Part shown: in pieces, positions 8,444 to 17,766 of the stretch | How the letters are laid out: each line of letters begins with the position of its first letter | How positions within the stretch are numbered: position 1 is the stretch's first letter | Notes under the pieces: model-generated | What the model was told of the DNA's origin: nothing | The model's input: only the letters and a program-made list of their open reading frames with translations | Databases searched by the model: none | Made by a program: the position numbers and the translations under genes | From: Prochlorococcus marinus str. MIT 9215 | GTDB taxonomy: Bacteria; Cyanobacteriota; Cyanobacteriia; PCC-6307; Cyanobiaceae | DNA length: 64,000 bases | Direction of reading: 5' to 3' | NCBI RefSeq assembly: GCF_000018065.1 | Contig: NC_009840.1 | Span: 62,001-126,000 of the forward strand

Positions 8444-9502
8444 ATGAGTTTGTCTAACACATCTGCTAATAAAAATGGTCCTAACTCGGTTCCTAGCGAA
8501 CGTTTATGGTTAAGGTCAGAATTAATGGGAACGCAAGTTATAACTACTGATACTGGGAGGCGTTTAGGTGTAGTTGGTGAAGTTGTAGTAGATATTGATA
8601 GAAGAGAGGTGGTCGCCTTGGGACTAAGAGATAATCCACTTACAAGATTTTTACCAGGTTTGCCAAAATGGATGCCTTTAGAAAGTATCAAGCAAGTTGG
8701 AGATGTTATATTAGTTGACTCTCTAGACTCTTTGAGTGAAAGCTTTTCTCCAGAAAGATATGGGAAGGTAATTAATTGTCAGGTGATTACAGAATCTGGA
8801 CAACTTTTAGGAAGAGTTCTTGGCTTTTCTTTTGATATTGAGACTGGGGATTTGATTTCTCTTGTTATGGGTGCTGTTGGTGTTCCGCTTTTAGGCGAGG
8901 GAGTTTTAAGTACTTGGGAAATTCCTGTTGAAGAAATTGTTAGTAGTGGTACTGATAGGATTATTGTTTATGAAGGTGCTGAAGAAAAATTGAAGCAACT
9001 TAGTAGTGGTCTACTTGAGAAACTTGGAGTAGGGGGTTCTTCATGGGATGAAAGGGAAGCAAATGGATACTCAGCAAATCTTGTACCTGTGGAGAATCAG
9101 TTACTTTCAGGTTCTGAATCAGAAGGACAGCAAAACATTATGGTAGAACAATACGAAGAGGTTTTAGAACAAGATGATTATGAAGACGATTATGAAGACG
9201 ATTATGAAGATGAACTTGAATATGTCGAAATAAAGAGTTCTGCAGATGAAAAAAATAATAGAAAAAAGCTATATATGGATAATGATTATTCGGATCAGAC
9301 CCAAAATCAAAATAGTGTTTATCAAATAGATGAAAAAAATAATATTGATTTTAAGCAAAACAAAGAGTCAACTACTAATTTAGCTTCGAAAAGACCTATT
9401 CAAAATGCAACTGAAACTTTAGATATTGAACCATTAGATGAAAAGAATTTAGTACAAGATAATAAAAAATCAGACAAGTTTGAAATTGATGATCCTTGGT
9501 AA
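8444..9502 (+). CDS. PRC-barrel domain protein with acidic C-terminal tail
   Basis: 352 residues. Two PRC-barrel-like units are visible, at about 24-95 (LMGTQVITTDTGRRLGVVGEV) and 107-190 (GKVINCQVITESGQLLGRV). PRC-barrels are small beta-barrels found in RimM, photosynthetic reaction centre H subunits and RNA- or membrane-associated proteins. The last 130 residues are disordered and acidic, including a DYED repeat at 245-256 encoded by a perfect 12-base tandem repeat. It follows smc by 45 bases and may be co-transcribed with it. The role is not known; a scaffold role is inferred from the layout only. Confidence 0.8.
   Translation: MSLSNTSANKNGPNSVPSERLWLRSELMGTQVITTDTGRRLGVVGEVVVDIDRREVVALGLRDNPLTRFLPGLPKWMPLESIKQVGDVILVDSLDSLSESFSPERYGKVINCQVITESGQLLGRVLGFSFDIETGDLISLVMGAVGVPLLGEGVLSTWEIPVEEIVSSGTDRIIVYEGAEEKLKQLSSGLLEKLGVGGSSWDEREANGYSANLVPVENQLLSGSESEGQQNIMVEQYEEVLEQDDYEDDYEDDYEDELEYVEIKSSADEKNNRKKLYMDNDYSDQTQNQNSVYQIDEKNNIDFKQNKESTTNLASKRPIQNATETLDIEPLDEKNLVQDNKKSDKFEIDDPW
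9176..9211 (+). repeat. Three tandem copies of a 12-base unit in the PRC-barrel gene
   Basis: The unit GATTATGAAGAC is repeated three times in frame, the last copy ending in T. It encodes three copies of Asp-Tyr-Glu-Asp. Near-perfect DNA identity suggests recent slippage expansion, so the length may vary between strains. Confidence 0.9.
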
Positions 9503-10771
9503 TTATTGAAGTTTTTTTATTGAATTAATAATTATAGAAGCAAGTTTTTCTGCGGCACCTTTATCGCCTCTCTCTCTATGTAGATTATTCCTAATACTGT
9601 TTAATTGATCTCTATTCGTTATAAGAAATAATACTTCTCTTGCAATTTTTTTAGGCGAAATATTACCTACCCTTTCAGGGACAATCATTCTTTTAGCTTT
9701 AATGTTTGGCCAAGCAAAAAACTTCTTTTTTTTAAAATAAAAATTTTTAATTATAAAAGTTAGGAATCTATTTATGAATGAAATTTTCCCAATTACTCCA
9801 AAAATTCCATCCCACGCATTCATCATATTTAAATGTTGAGTTGGTAGAACAACTAACATTGGCAGAGTAATTGCTGCTAGTTCTGCAGTATTTGCGCCTA
9901 CAGTTGTAATTGCAAGATCACATTCTTTTAATATTTCATAGCAAGGATGTTTCTTAATTAGATAAATTTTTGTATTTTTTGATGTTTCAATTACATAATC
10001 AAAACGAGAGTCTTTCAAGTTTCTAATTGTTTTAATTTTTGATGAGTAATATTTAGCAATTGGATTTTTATTGCTTTGAAAAAATAAATATTCCCTTTTA
10101 TCCGTAGTTGGGGCAATTGGAATTATAAAATTTATATTTTGATTTTCTTCAGCAATATGATCTGCAACTTCTAAGAAGAAAGGAATACCAACAGAAAGCT
10201 TTGCTTTTTTAGAACCAGGTAACAATGCAACGTAGTGTTTGTCTTTATTTTTTAATGATATTTCACTATCAAGTTTAATATCTGCCATCAAATCGCCAAT
10301 GACTTTACATTTATATTTATATCTTTTAGGTATTAACTCTTTTACTTTTAAATTCATAGCAGCAATTTCGTTACACCATTGAGGCCATCTTGAAACCCAT
10401 TCAGCATATGTGATATTTAAATAACCTAATCTTTTAGCTAATAGAATGCTCCAAAATTGATCCCCACCAAGGAAAATAACCACCCCTTTTTTGGGCCAAT
10501 GCGCAAAAGAATGTGGCTTTATTAATAATTTCCAAAAACTTTTCGATTTTGTAATTAACTCGAATTTATTCCATGAATTTGCAACTAAAAATTCTTTACC
10601 AGTGGCATTTGGGCAAGGAACTAGTACTAACCTAAGGGTGAAATCGATTTTCTCGTTAACATATAGTGATTTATTTATTTTGTTAAGCTCATCTACTACT
10701 GGATTTACCCATGTAGTTAATTCACCGGGACCATTAGAAACTATGACTACTGCAACTGATTTTTTTTTCAT
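9503..10771 (-). CDS. LpxB-like glycosyltransferase (lipid-A-disaccharide synthase-related)
   Basis: 422 residues from the ATG at 10771 (MKKKSVAVV). An ATG seven codons upstream (10792) lies five bases from the tRNA-Leu end and is possible. The frame stays open through the tRNA, but that part is not coding. SNGPGEL near the N-terminus, ALLPGSKKAKL in the middle and the later TTVGANTAELAA resemble the LpxB/GT-B fold, where the C-terminal domain binds the nucleotide sugar. In cyanobacteria these proteins are annotated as lipid-A-disaccharide synthase-related, with no proven substrate. It ends directly at the stop of the convergent PRC-barrel gene. A second related protein is at 62481-63683. Confidence 0.65.
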   Translation of the reverse strand: MKKKSVAVVIVSNGPGELTTWVNPVVDELNKINKSLYVNEKIDFTLRLVLVPCPNATGKEFLVANSWNKFELITKSKSFWKLLIKPHSFAHWPKKGVVIFLGGDQFWSILLAKRLGYLNITYAEWVSRWPQWCNEIAAMNLKVKELIPKRYKYKCKVIGDLMADIKLDSEISLKNKDKHYVALLPGSKKAKLSVGIPFFLEVADHIAEENQNINFIIPIAPTTDKREYLFFQSNKNPIAKYYSSKIKTIRNLKDSRFDYVIETSKNTKIYLIKKHPCYEILKECDLAITTVGANTAELAAITLPMLVVLPTQHLNMMNAWDGIFGVIGKISFINRFLTFIIKNFYFKKKKFFAWPNIKAKRMIVPERVGNISPKKIAREVLFLITNRDQLNSIRNNLHRERGDKGAAEKLASIIINSIKKLQ

Positions 10772-10796
10772 TGCAGTTAAACCTGAATACATTAAA

Positions 10797-10878
10797 TGCG
10801 GACGGCGAGACTTGAACTCGCAAGGCCTAAGCCACACGCTCCTTAGACGTGCGCGTCTACCAATTCCGCCACGTCCGC
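10797..10878 (-). tRNA. tRNA-Leu, anticodon AAG
   Basis: An 82-base tRNA with a full acceptor stem (GCGGACG with CGTCCGC), a D-arm with GGTAGA, a long class II variable arm (TGGCTTAGGCCTT), and T-arm GCGAGTTCAAGTCTCGC. The anticodon stem is CACGT/GCGTG around the loop CTAAGGA, so positions 34-36 read AAG, decoding CUU and, if A34 becomes inosine, also CUC. Discriminator base A is at 10797; CCA is not encoded. The bacterial norm for this box is GAG, so the reading was checked base by base. Confidence 0.95.
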
Positions 10879-11140
10879 AAAGGGTTTTCAGCAACCAATA
10901 GATACTTAAACCTTAAAAATATCATACATTATTGACTGAAATAAGCATTTAGTTCTAAAAGAGTATTTTTGAATATGATGACCAATTTTTCTATTGCATA
11001 AAACAAATATTTATACATATATAACGTTCTAGGTTGTATTGTAAAAAATGTCCTCTGATCACTAAAAAAATTTTGTTAAATACTTTGGCAAATAATTTTT
11101 TATTTTAAGTCATTTTCATTTCTTCAATTTAATTTTCATA

Positions 11141-12490
11141 ATGGTTGAAAAAGTTTTAATTGCTAATCGTGGAGAAATAGCTTTACGAATTGTCAGAAGT
11201 TGTAGAGAACTAGGTATTGCAACCGTCGCAGTTTTTAGTACTGTAGATAAAAAAGCATTGCATGTTCAGCTTGCTGATGAAGCGGTTTGTGTTGGAGATT
11301 CGTTAAGTAATAAGAGTTATTTAAATATTCCAAATATACTTGCTGCTGCTACATCGAGAGGAGTCGATGCTATTCATCCTGGTTATGGATTTCTTGCTGA
11401 AAATGATAAATTTGCTGAGATGTGTAATGATCACGGCATAGTTTTTATTGGACCCTCTCCTAAAGCTATTAGATCTATGGGAGATAAATCCACAGCTAAA
11501 GAAACTATGGAAGCAGTTGGAGTTCCGACAGTGCCTGGTAGTAAAGGCTTGTTATCAAATATTGATGAAGCTTATAAATTGGCAGATGATATTGGCTATC
11601 CGGTAATTATAAAAGCGACAGCTGGAGGAGGTGGAAGAGGTATGAGGTTGGTGGAAAACTCTGATAATCTCGAAAAAATGTTTAAAGCAGCTCAAGGGGA
11701 AGCAGAAGCAGCTTTTGGTAATGATGGTTTATATATGGAGAAATTTATAAAGAAGCCAAGACATGTGGAAATTCAAATTTTGGCTGATAGGTCGGGTAAT
11801 GTTGTTCATTTAGGAGAGCGAGATTGTTCAGTGCAAAGAAGACATCAGAAGTTACTAGAAGAGTCTCCTAGTCCAGCGATAAATGCTGAGCTAAGAAAAA
11901 AAATGGGGAACGCAGCAATTGCTGCTGCAAAAAGTATCGGTTACGAAGGAGCTGGGACAGTTGAATTTTTAGTTGATGATGATGATAATTTTTATTTTAT
12001 GGAAATGAATACTAGGATTCAAGTTGAACATCCTGTTACTGAAATGGTTACGGGAGTAGATTTAATAGCTGAGCAAATTAGAATCGCAAGCGGAGCAAAT
12101 TTGGAATTTAATCAGGATGATATCCATTTAAACGGTCATGCCATTGAATGTAGAATCAATGCTGAGGATCCTTCTCACAATTTCCGTCCATCACCTGGAA
12201 AAATAACAGGGTGGCTGCCGCCTGGTGGTCCCGGTGTAAGGGTGGATAGTCATGTTTATACCGGCTATGAAATTCCTCCTTTCTATGACTCATTAATTGG
12301 TAAATTAATAGTCTGGGGGAAAGATCGTAATACTGCAATTAAACGTATGAATAGGGCATTAAATGAATGCGCAGTGACCGGTATTCCTACAACGATCAAT
12401 TTTCATTTAACTTTACTGAATAAAGATAAATTTAAAGAGGGTAAGATACATACTAAATACGTTGAAGAAGAATTATTACCAAATTACTGA
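11141..12490 (+). CDS. accC: Acetyl-CoA carboxylase, biotin carboxylase subunit
   Basis: 449 residues, the expected length. It carries out the ATP-dependent carboxylation of biotin on BCCP, the first half-reaction of acetyl-CoA carboxylase in fatty acid synthesis. The start [14 protein letters not shown] is diagnostic. The ATP-grasp glycine loop GGGGRG lies at 165-170, and the catalytic stretch [10 protein letters not shown] at 288-297 carries E288, N290, R292 and E296, numbered as in the E. coli enzyme. Upstream, 10879-11140 is a 262-base AT-rich spacer shared with the divergent tRNA, with no further gene seen. The other acc genes are not in the window. Confidence 0.98.
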   Translation: MVEKVLIANRGEIALRIVRSCRELGIATVAVFSTVDKKALHVQLADEAVCVGDSLSNKSYLNIPNILAAATSRGVDAIHPGYGFLAENDKFAEMCNDHGIVFIGPSPKAIRSMGDKSTAKETMEAVGVPTVPGSKGLLSNIDEAYKLADDIGYPVIIKATAGGGGRGMRLVENSDNLEKMFKAAQGEAEAAFGNDGLYMEKFIKKPRHVEIQILADRSGNVVHLGERDCSVQRRHQKLLEESPSPAINAELRKKMGNAAIAAAKSIGYEGAGTVEFLVDDDDNFYFMEMNTRIQVEHPVTEMVTGVDLIAEQIRIASGANLEFNQDDIHLNGHAIECRINAEDPSHNFRPSPGKITGWLPPGGPGVRVDSHVYTGYEIPPFYDSLIGKLIVWGKDRNTAIKRMNRALNECAVTGIPTTINFHLTLLNKDKFKEGKIHTKYVEEELLPNY

Positions 12491-12508
12491 GAAATAATTA
12501 AGTAATCT

Positions 12509-12823
12509 CTATGAGATATGTGAGTGCAATGCAAGTTTTACAAGTCCTTGTTGCCCAACTAAAATCTCTCTTAAAAAACTTATAAATCCAATCCAAATTA
12601 CAGGACCTACATCAACTCCCCCTATAGGAGGAACAAATTTTTTTGTTAAATTTAGTATCGAACTTGATGGTATAGAAATTAACAACCAAAAACCCTTACT
12701 TAAATCAATTTTTGGATACCAAGTAAGAATTAATCTTATTAAAAAAACAATCGTTAAATATGATAGAAAAAATCCTAAACTAATATCTAGAATTTGAAGA
12801 AAGTTTTCAAGCAAGGAAATCAC
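12509..12823 (-). CDS. YggT/Ycf19-family membrane protein
   Basis: 104 residues with two hydrophobic segments (about 10-35 and 70-90). Between them is the typical family core FLIRLILTWYPKIDLSKGFWLL, with IGGVDVGPVIWI near the second span. YggT/Ycf19 proteins are small thylakoid or plasma membrane proteins linked to cytochrome b6 or photosystem assembly and cell-division membrane organisation in plastids; the exact role here is unknown. It converges with accC and is divergent from psbX. Confidence 0.85.
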   Translation of the reverse strand: MISLLENFLQILDISLGFFLSYLTIVFLIRLILTWYPKIDLSKGFWLLISIPSSSILNLTKKFVPPIGGVDVGPVIWIGFISFLREILVGQQGLVKLALHSHIS

Positions 12824-12903
12824 AATAATTTAACTCATCTTAATAAATAACCCATTAAATAGTATTTAGTTCGTATTATAAATTGAGAATTTAATATTTA
12901 AAA

Positions 12904-13089
12904 GTGCTTCAAATCTCAAACTTATTACTAGTTGCCGATGTTTCTGCTCAAGCTGCAAATAACTCAGCAGTTGGAATGATAGGTAGTTTTATTGCTGCCG
13001 CTTTACTTATCGTTATTCCAGCTACTGCATTTTTGATTTTTGTTAGCCAAAATGATTCTCTTGAGCGTACTTCTACTGGTAGACGCTAG
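12904..13089 (+). CDS. psbX: Photosystem II protein PsbX
   Basis: 61 residues from a GTG start. A single membrane helix (about 25-46, [20 protein letters not shown]) is followed by [12 protein letters not shown], matching PsbX of marine picocyanobacteria. PsbX is a small peripheral subunit near cytochrome b559 that helps plastoquinone exchange at the QB site. It is separated from the Ycf66 gene by 80 bases and may be co-transcribed with it. Confidence 0.92.
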   Translation: MLQISNLLLVADVSAQAANNSAVGMIGSFIAAALLIVIPATAFLIFVSQNDSLERTSTGRR

Positions 13090-13169
13090 TTTTTGTAGAA
13101 GTTTTAAGTACACTATATATGTAGGGTGATTCATTTCCCCCCTTTAAATATAAATTTTGGAGAAAGAAT

Positions 13170-14102
13170 GTGGTCAATGCTAGTCTCAATTGGGCCAGTA
13201 TTGTTGGTATTGTCCTAGCGGTATGTGGTGGAGGTCTTTATTTCTTAAGGTCTTTTAAACCTGCATTGGCAAGAGATTATGATGTTTTTTTTGCAGCTAT
13301 AGGACTTTTATGCGGGGGAATATTATTTTTTCAAGGCTGGAGGTTAGATCCAATTCTTCAGTTTGGTCAGTTTTTATTAGCAGGAACCACAGTTTTTTTC
13401 GCATATGAAAGTGTGCGATTGAGGGGAGTTGCTACTGATCAAGCTAGAAGGTCATCTTATTTTGATGATGATCCTATTTCTGATGTACCCAGAAATTCTA
13501 GAGGTCGATTTAATGATGATTACGATAGGTTTGAAGAATCTGAAAGACCATCCAGAAGATTTAAACCTCAAGAAGATGAATTTGAAGAAGACTATATGGA
13601 GGGGAGATCCAGAAGAAGGAATGTTTCAAGAGCTATTCCTTCTGCGGCTGCAAGCAGAAGTAGACCATCTAACAGAGAAGCTAATCAGTTTGAAAATGAG
13701 GAACCTATAAGGAGAAGAAGAAGAGAGGCTCCTGAACGTAAAAATAGTAATCAATCAGAAAGAAATAACTTTGGTGAGAGACGCAACTTATCTCGCAATG
13801 AAGTTAAAACAGGATCAAGACCTAGAATGAATCGTGCAGAATCTAGGCTAGATAATATTACTTCGCCTAATGATTCTTCTCCATTAAGAAAGAAATCTGC
13901 AAGATCGCCTATTAGGCAGCAAACCTCAACAGCCCAAGTAGAAGATGCTTCATTCAAAGATACTAATCAAGTAAAAAAAACTCGTGAGATACGTAGAGCA
14001 AGTTCATCAGCTAGATCAAGTTCAAAAAATCAAAATGGTAGATATACTGTTGGAACAAACAAAAAGAAACCAAGAGATAACAGCTCTAGATTTGATGATT
14101 AA
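13170..14102 (+). CDS. Ycf66-family protein with long charged C-terminal region
   Basis: 310 residues from a GTG preceded by GGAG. The first 95 residues contain three hydrophobic segments in the Ycf66 pattern (VCGGGLYFLRSFKPALARDYD, LLCGGILFFQGWRLDPILQFGQ, FFAYESVRLRG). The remaining 215 residues are Arg-, Ser-, Asn- and Asp-rich and look disordered. Ycf66 is a conserved cyanobacterial and early-plastid membrane protein without a proven function. The stop codon abuts the stop of the convergent Hli gene at 14103 with no spacer. Confidence 0.85.
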   Translation: MVNASLNWASIVGIVLAVCGGGLYFLRSFKPALARDYDVFFAAIGLLCGGILFFQGWRLDPILQFGQFLLAGTTVFFAYESVRLRGVATDQARRSSYFDDDPISDVPRNSRGRFNDDYDRFEESERPSRRFKPQEDEFEEDYMEGRSRRRNVSRAIPSAAASRSRPSNREANQFENEEPIRRRRREAPERKNSNQSERNNFGERRNLSRNEVKTGSRPRMNRAESRLDNITSPNDSSPLRKKSARSPIRQQTSTAQVEDASFKDTNQVKKTREIRRASSSARSSSKNQNGRYTVGTNKKKPRDNSSRFDD

Positions 14103-14378
14103 TTATAAGATTCCTGCCCATTTTAAAAACGATTGTTGACTAAATAATTCAATTAGTATTATTGCTAGGAATCCGATCATTGCAAATCTTCCATTAGTAA
14201 TTTCAGAATAACTACTCCACCCGAATTTATATTTATCTTCAATATCTTTTGATTTTTTATCTAATTTATTGTCTCTAGTATTTACATTCATGTAATTTGC
14301 CTCTTTATGCTGTTCTTTAGAACTCTCATTCTCTAAATTGGTTACTTCTGAGTTAGTTTGTTCTTCTTTAGAATTCAT
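14103..14378 (-). CDS. hli: High-light-inducible protein (Hli), long form
   Basis: 91 residues. The C-terminal half has the single-helix chlorophyll-a/b-binding signature: E59 and N62 with R64 in EITNGRFAMIGF, then a hydrophobic helix ending near the C-terminus. Hli proteins bind chlorophyll and carotenoid and protect photosystem assembly intermediates under light stress. The N-terminal 50 residues are unusually long, polar and charged (Glu/Lys/Asn-rich) for the class. It lies nine bases downstream of the ABC transporter gene on the same strand. Confidence 0.93.
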   Translation of the reverse strand: MNSKEEQTNSEVTNLENESSKEQHKEANYMNVNTRDNKLDKKSKDIEDKYKFGWSSYSEITNGRFAMIGFLAIILIELFSQQSFLKWAGIL

Positions 14379-14386
14379 TTTTTTTA

Positions 14387-16369
14387 CTAATCCTTAAAAT
14401 TATACTTATCAGAAGTCAATAATTTCCAGTCTCCTTTTCCATTTAATTCTAAAATATTTTCATGAAAATCTTTCAAACTAGGTCTATGTCCAACACTAAT
14501 AAGAGAAAGTTCACGCTCCTTTAGTAAACTGTACAGTTTTTTTTCAGTGTCAATATCTAATGCACTTGTTGCTTCATCAAGTACTGCAAATCTTGGAGAG
14601 TTAAGTAAGAGTCTTGCAAAAGCCAATCTTTGTTGCTCGCCTAAAGAAAGAATTCGGGGCCAATCCTGTTTGATATCAAGATTAGGATACCGATCTACTA
14701 AAGTTTTTAAATTTACTTCATGAAGTACAGAAGTGAGATGTTCATCACTAAATTTCTTAACTTCTGTGGGATAACATAATTGTTCCCTTAAAGAACCTAG
14801 TAACATATAAGGTTTTTGAGGTATGAATAATAATTCCCCAATTTTTGGTTTTTTTATGATTCCATGGTCTGGTTCCCATAAGCCACTAATCATTCTTAGT
14901 AAAGATGTTTTTCCACATCCAGAAGGTCCTACAACCAAAAGTGATTGATTATTGTCGATGCTTAAATTTAAATTTTTGATTATTGTTTTGTTTGATCCTG
15001 GTGGGCAAAGGTCTGCATTATTAATCAAAATTGAGGGATAATCTGAAACAATGTTTTGATTATTTGTCGGATTAGTTTGACTAATAGATTCGACTTTTGA
15101 TTGGAATCCCTCTAATCTGCCAATTCCAGCTGTAAATTTTGCAAGTTCTTCTATCTGATTAACAATGAAAAATAAAGAACCTTCAACCATTCCAAATGCA
15201 AAGCTTGCCTGAATAAAACGTCCATAATCAATATCACCTTTAAAGTAAGGGATTGCCATTATTAAATATGGAAAGAAATTCCCAGCATAATTAATGGATC
15301 TTCTCATGACGTCTATTATTACTCTCCATATAATTAGTAAATTAAAGTTTCGTACCACTTCTCCTAAGCGTCTTTCAGTTTCACTTCGTTCAGGATTCTC
15401 CCCAGAGTAAAAGGCTATTGATTCAGCATTATCTCTTATATGTACTAAGCCGTATCGAAAATCTGCTTCATATCTGAGTTGATCAAAGTCAATCTTTACA
15501 AGATTTTTTCCAGCAATTAAAAGGATAGAAGTTGCAAATGTAGCGTAACCAAATAAAGAAAAAGTAAGTGTTGTACTGATACTCCATAAAATAAGAATAT
15601 TTAGAGAAAATGTTAGTAGGGCATCAAATATACCTAATGTGAAAGAGAGACTTTGCCCAGTAAAAGCTCGGGTATCATCTGTTATTCTTTGATCAGGATT
15701 ATCTACATCGGTTTGTTCTTCATCATTGGGATTTAATTGGTAATAAGCTTTATTAGTCATATAATCTTTGACTAAACTTTTTGAAAGCCATTCTCTCCAA
15801 ATTATTCCTAACTTATATGTAAAAAATATTTGGGAAACACGTATTGGTAGAGCCACAGCGAAACAACAAGCGTAAATCCCTAATATCCTATAAAACCCAT
15901 CTTCTTGTTTTTCTACCAAAGCATTTGTTAAATCTCTTGCAATGAATCCAATACCTGCGTTTATTCCGTTTACAGCTAAAAGCATTAAAACAATTATCGC
16001 AAGGAATAACCAATGTAACCATCTACGGTTTTTTAATTGACGTCTTAAACTAAAAAAGCTTCCTGAACCAATTAAAAATAAGGCAGAGAAAAGCAATCCC
16101 CAGCTACCAGCCCATATTGAATTGATAGTACTTACTACGCCTCCGAAATACTTTTCAAGAAAAATTGGTTGAAAGCTTTCGAAAAAACTGATTATTCCAG
16201 TAAGACCAACAAGTACTACTCCACCAACGCAAAATAAAAGAGAAATCAAAAGCCATATGAATTGAAATCCATTACATTGATCTATTGGAAGAAAAAATGG
16301 CTGAGATAGTTTCCTTAATTTTTGTAATTGGTGAAATATTTTAGATTTATTATTAACTGCTTTATTCAT
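14387..16369 (-). CDS. ABC transporter, fused membrane and ATPase domains (YddA/ABCD-type)
   Basis: 660 residues in one chain. The N-terminal part (about 30-400) has about six membrane helices and EEQTDVDNPDQRITDD, characteristic of the ABC_membrane_2 family (COG4178; relatives of bacterial SbmA/BacA and peroxisomal ABCD transporters). The C-terminal ATPase has Walker A GPSGCGKT at about 481-488, signature LSLGEQQR (Gly-Gly of the usual SGGQ changed) and Walker B FAVLDEAT. The chain dimerises to form the transporter. Substrates in cyanobacteria are unknown; a vitamin, acyl-CoA or peptide is possible. Confidence 0.88.
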   Translation of the reverse strand: MNKAVNNKSKIFHQLQKLRKLSQPFFLPIDQCNGFQFIWLLISLLFCVGGVVLVGLTGIISFFESFQPIFLEKYFGGVVSTINSIWAGSWGLLFSALFLIGSGSFFSLRRQLKNRRWLHWLFLAIIVLMLLAVNGINAGIGFIARDLTNALVEKQEDGFYRILGIYACCFAVALPIRVSQIFFTYKLGIIWREWLSKSLVKDYMTNKAYYQLNPNDEEQTDVDNPDQRITDDTRAFTGQSLSFTLGIFDALLTFSLNILILWSISTTLTFSLFGYATFATSILLIAGKNLVKIDFDQLRYEADFRYGLVHIRDNAESIAFYSGENPERSETERRLGEVVRNFNLLIIWRVIIDVMRRSINYAGNFFPYLIMAIPYFKGDIDYGRFIQASFAFGMVEGSLFFIVNQIEELAKFTAGIGRLEGFQSKVESISQTNPTNNQNIVSDYPSILINNADLCPPGSNKTIIKNLNLSIDNNQSLLVVGPSGCGKTSLLRMISGLWEPDHGIIKKPKIGELLFIPQKPYMLLGSLREQLCYPTEVKKFSDEHLTSVLHEVNLKTLVDRYPNLDIKQDWPRILSLGEQQRLAFARLLLNSPRFAVLDEATSALDIDTEKKLYSLLKERELSLISVGHRPSLKDFHENILELNGKGDWKLLTSDKYNFKD

Positions 16370-16412
16370 TACTCGACTAGTTTTTATAAATTAAATTATA
16401 ACTTTTAGCAGA

Positions 16413-16691
16413 CTATTGACCAAAGCCAATAAATGAAAGTGCCCACTCAGGTAAATTTAAGTAATTCAAGATTGTTGCATCAAACTCATGTATTTTTGGA
16501 AAAGATTTATCTAATGCCCACCACAACAGAAAAGGTAAATTAAATAAAATTTGTAATTGCCATTTATAAGTTAAAACGCTCCAAATTTTTATTAACTTAG
16601 TTTTGATTGAATCGTCTAATTCCTCCCAATTTTTTGAGATTAAATTTAATAAATTTTTGGATTGTGTATTTAAAGAATTTGGTGTATTCAT
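16413..16691 (-). CDS. Hypothetical protein, 92 residues, with membrane segment
   Basis: Unrecognised family. The N-terminal 45 residues are polar and helical (NLISKNWEELDDSIKTKLIKIW). A hydrophobic stretch, LQILFNLPFLLWWALD, at about 47-62 is followed by a polar linker and a second Trp-containing hydrophobic end. It is probably membrane-associated. It sits in a minus-strand run with the HIT protein upstream and the ABC transporter downstream, so co-transcription is possible. No function is assigned. Confidence 0.7.
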   Translation of the reverse strand: MNTPNSLNTQSKNLLNLISKNWEELDDSIKTKLIKIWSVLTYKWQLQILFNLPFLLWWALDKSFPKIHEFDATILNYLNLPEWALSFIGFGQ

Positions 16692-16738
16692 TTTATTTTT
16701 TATTTATTTATAGCCAATAAACAATTATTTCGAGAGTT

Positions 16739-17080
16739 TTAGCCTGGAGGCCATTTCATTTTTCTTCCTGATAAGAAATGTATATGTAAATGAAAAACTG
16801 TTTGTCCCGATTCTTCTCCAGTATTAATTACAGTTCTCCAATTACTCAAGTTTTTGGACTTCGCTATTTTGCTTCCTATAAACAATAGATGGCCTAATAG
16901 ATTTACATCCTCTAACATACACTCAGATAAACTTACTATGGGCTTTTTGGGAATCACTAAAAAATGGACTGGAGCTTGAGCTGAAATATCATTAAATGCA
17001 ATACAATATTCATCATCATGAAGCTTTTCGCATGGAATTTCACCATTGAGTATTTTGGAGAAAATTGTAGTTTCAGTCAT
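16739..17080 (-). CDS. HIT-family nucleotide-binding protein (HinT-like)
   Basis: 113 residues, the normal size for HINT proteins. The histidine triad is clear: H97, H99 and H101 in HLHIHFLSG, preceded by NTGEESGQTVFH. The N-terminal FSKILNGEIPCEKLHDDEY and the central HFLVIPKKPI are also typical. HINT enzymes hydrolyse purine nucleoside phosphoramidates and adenylated lysine species. The gene lies 14 bases downstream of def on the same strand, so they probably form an operon. Confidence 0.95.
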   Translation of the reverse strand: MTETTIFSKILNGEIPCEKLHDDEYCIAFNDISAQAPVHFLVIPKKPIVSLSECMLEDVNLLGHLLFIGSKIAKSKNLSNWRTVINTGEESGQTVFHLHIHFLSGRKMKWPPG

Positions 17081-17094
17081 TTAATATTGTTGAA

Positions 17095-17700
17095 TTAATT
17101 AATTGGGAGAACATCTTTCATCTTATAACCTTCTTTTATTAGCTCTTTTTTTAGGTCTTCCTTTGATGTTACTCTGTCAACAAAAAGTACGCCTTTTAAG
17201 TGGTCGACCTCATGCTGAATACATCTAGCTAAGAGTCCATCAGCATTCATTTTTCTTGGTCTTCCCATTTCATCTCTAAACTTTAATTTTATGGTAGATG
17301 GCCTGATGACATTTAAATATACACCAGGAATGCTCAAGCAACCCTCTTCATAAGAATTAAGTGTAGATCCATAAGCAGTGATTTCTGGATTAATTAAAAT
17401 TAGAGGTTCTGCTGCAGAGTCTTCAAAATTTATATCGATCACTAAAAGTTCTTTACTAATACCTACTTGAGGAGCTGCTAAACCTATCCCTTTTGCAGAA
17501 TACATGCTTTGGAGCATCTCTTTTGCAAGTTTTCTTGTATCGATGTCAACTTTACTTATTCTTTTAGCGGTAGTTCTTAAAGTCTTGCTTCCAAGTTTGT
17601 ATATTTCTAAAGGTGGATTATCAATGGCTTCTTTTATAACTTTAGTAGTAGAAACATTATTCCTTGATTTTCTTGCCAGATGTGAAAAATGATTTGCCAC
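17095..17700 (-). CDS. def: Peptide deformylase
   Basis: 201 residues. It removes the formyl group from the initiator methionine of nascent proteins. All three class motifs are present: GIGLAAPQ at 71-78, EEGCLS at 118-123 and QHEVDH at 162-167. The metal ligands are C121, H163 and H167, with catalytic E164. The first 30 residues (Lys/Arg/Asn-rich) extend beyond the catalytic core, as in many cyanobacterial homologues. The gene is divergent from the S9 peptidase gene. Confidence 0.97.
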   Translation of the reverse strand: MANHFSHLARKSRNNVSTTKVIKEAIDNPPLEIYKLGSKTLRTTAKRISKVDIDTRKLAKEMLQSMYSAKGIGLAAPQVGISKELLVIDINFEDSAAEPLILINPEITAYGSTLNSYEEGCLSIPGVYLNVIRPSTIKLKFRDEMGRPRKMNADGLLARCIQHEVDHLKGVLFVDRVTSKEDLKKELIKEGYKMKDVLPIN

Positions 17701-17766
17701 TATTTGTTGCGGTAATTGAGGGTTTAGCTATAAAAATAATAACATTATTTTGAAACTTTGAATGCT

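Noticed and set aside
10772-10894. N-terminal extension of the LpxB-like gene
   Set aside because: The first 41 codons of the open frame run through the tRNA-Leu gene and translate its sequence; the protein starts at 10771 (or 10792).
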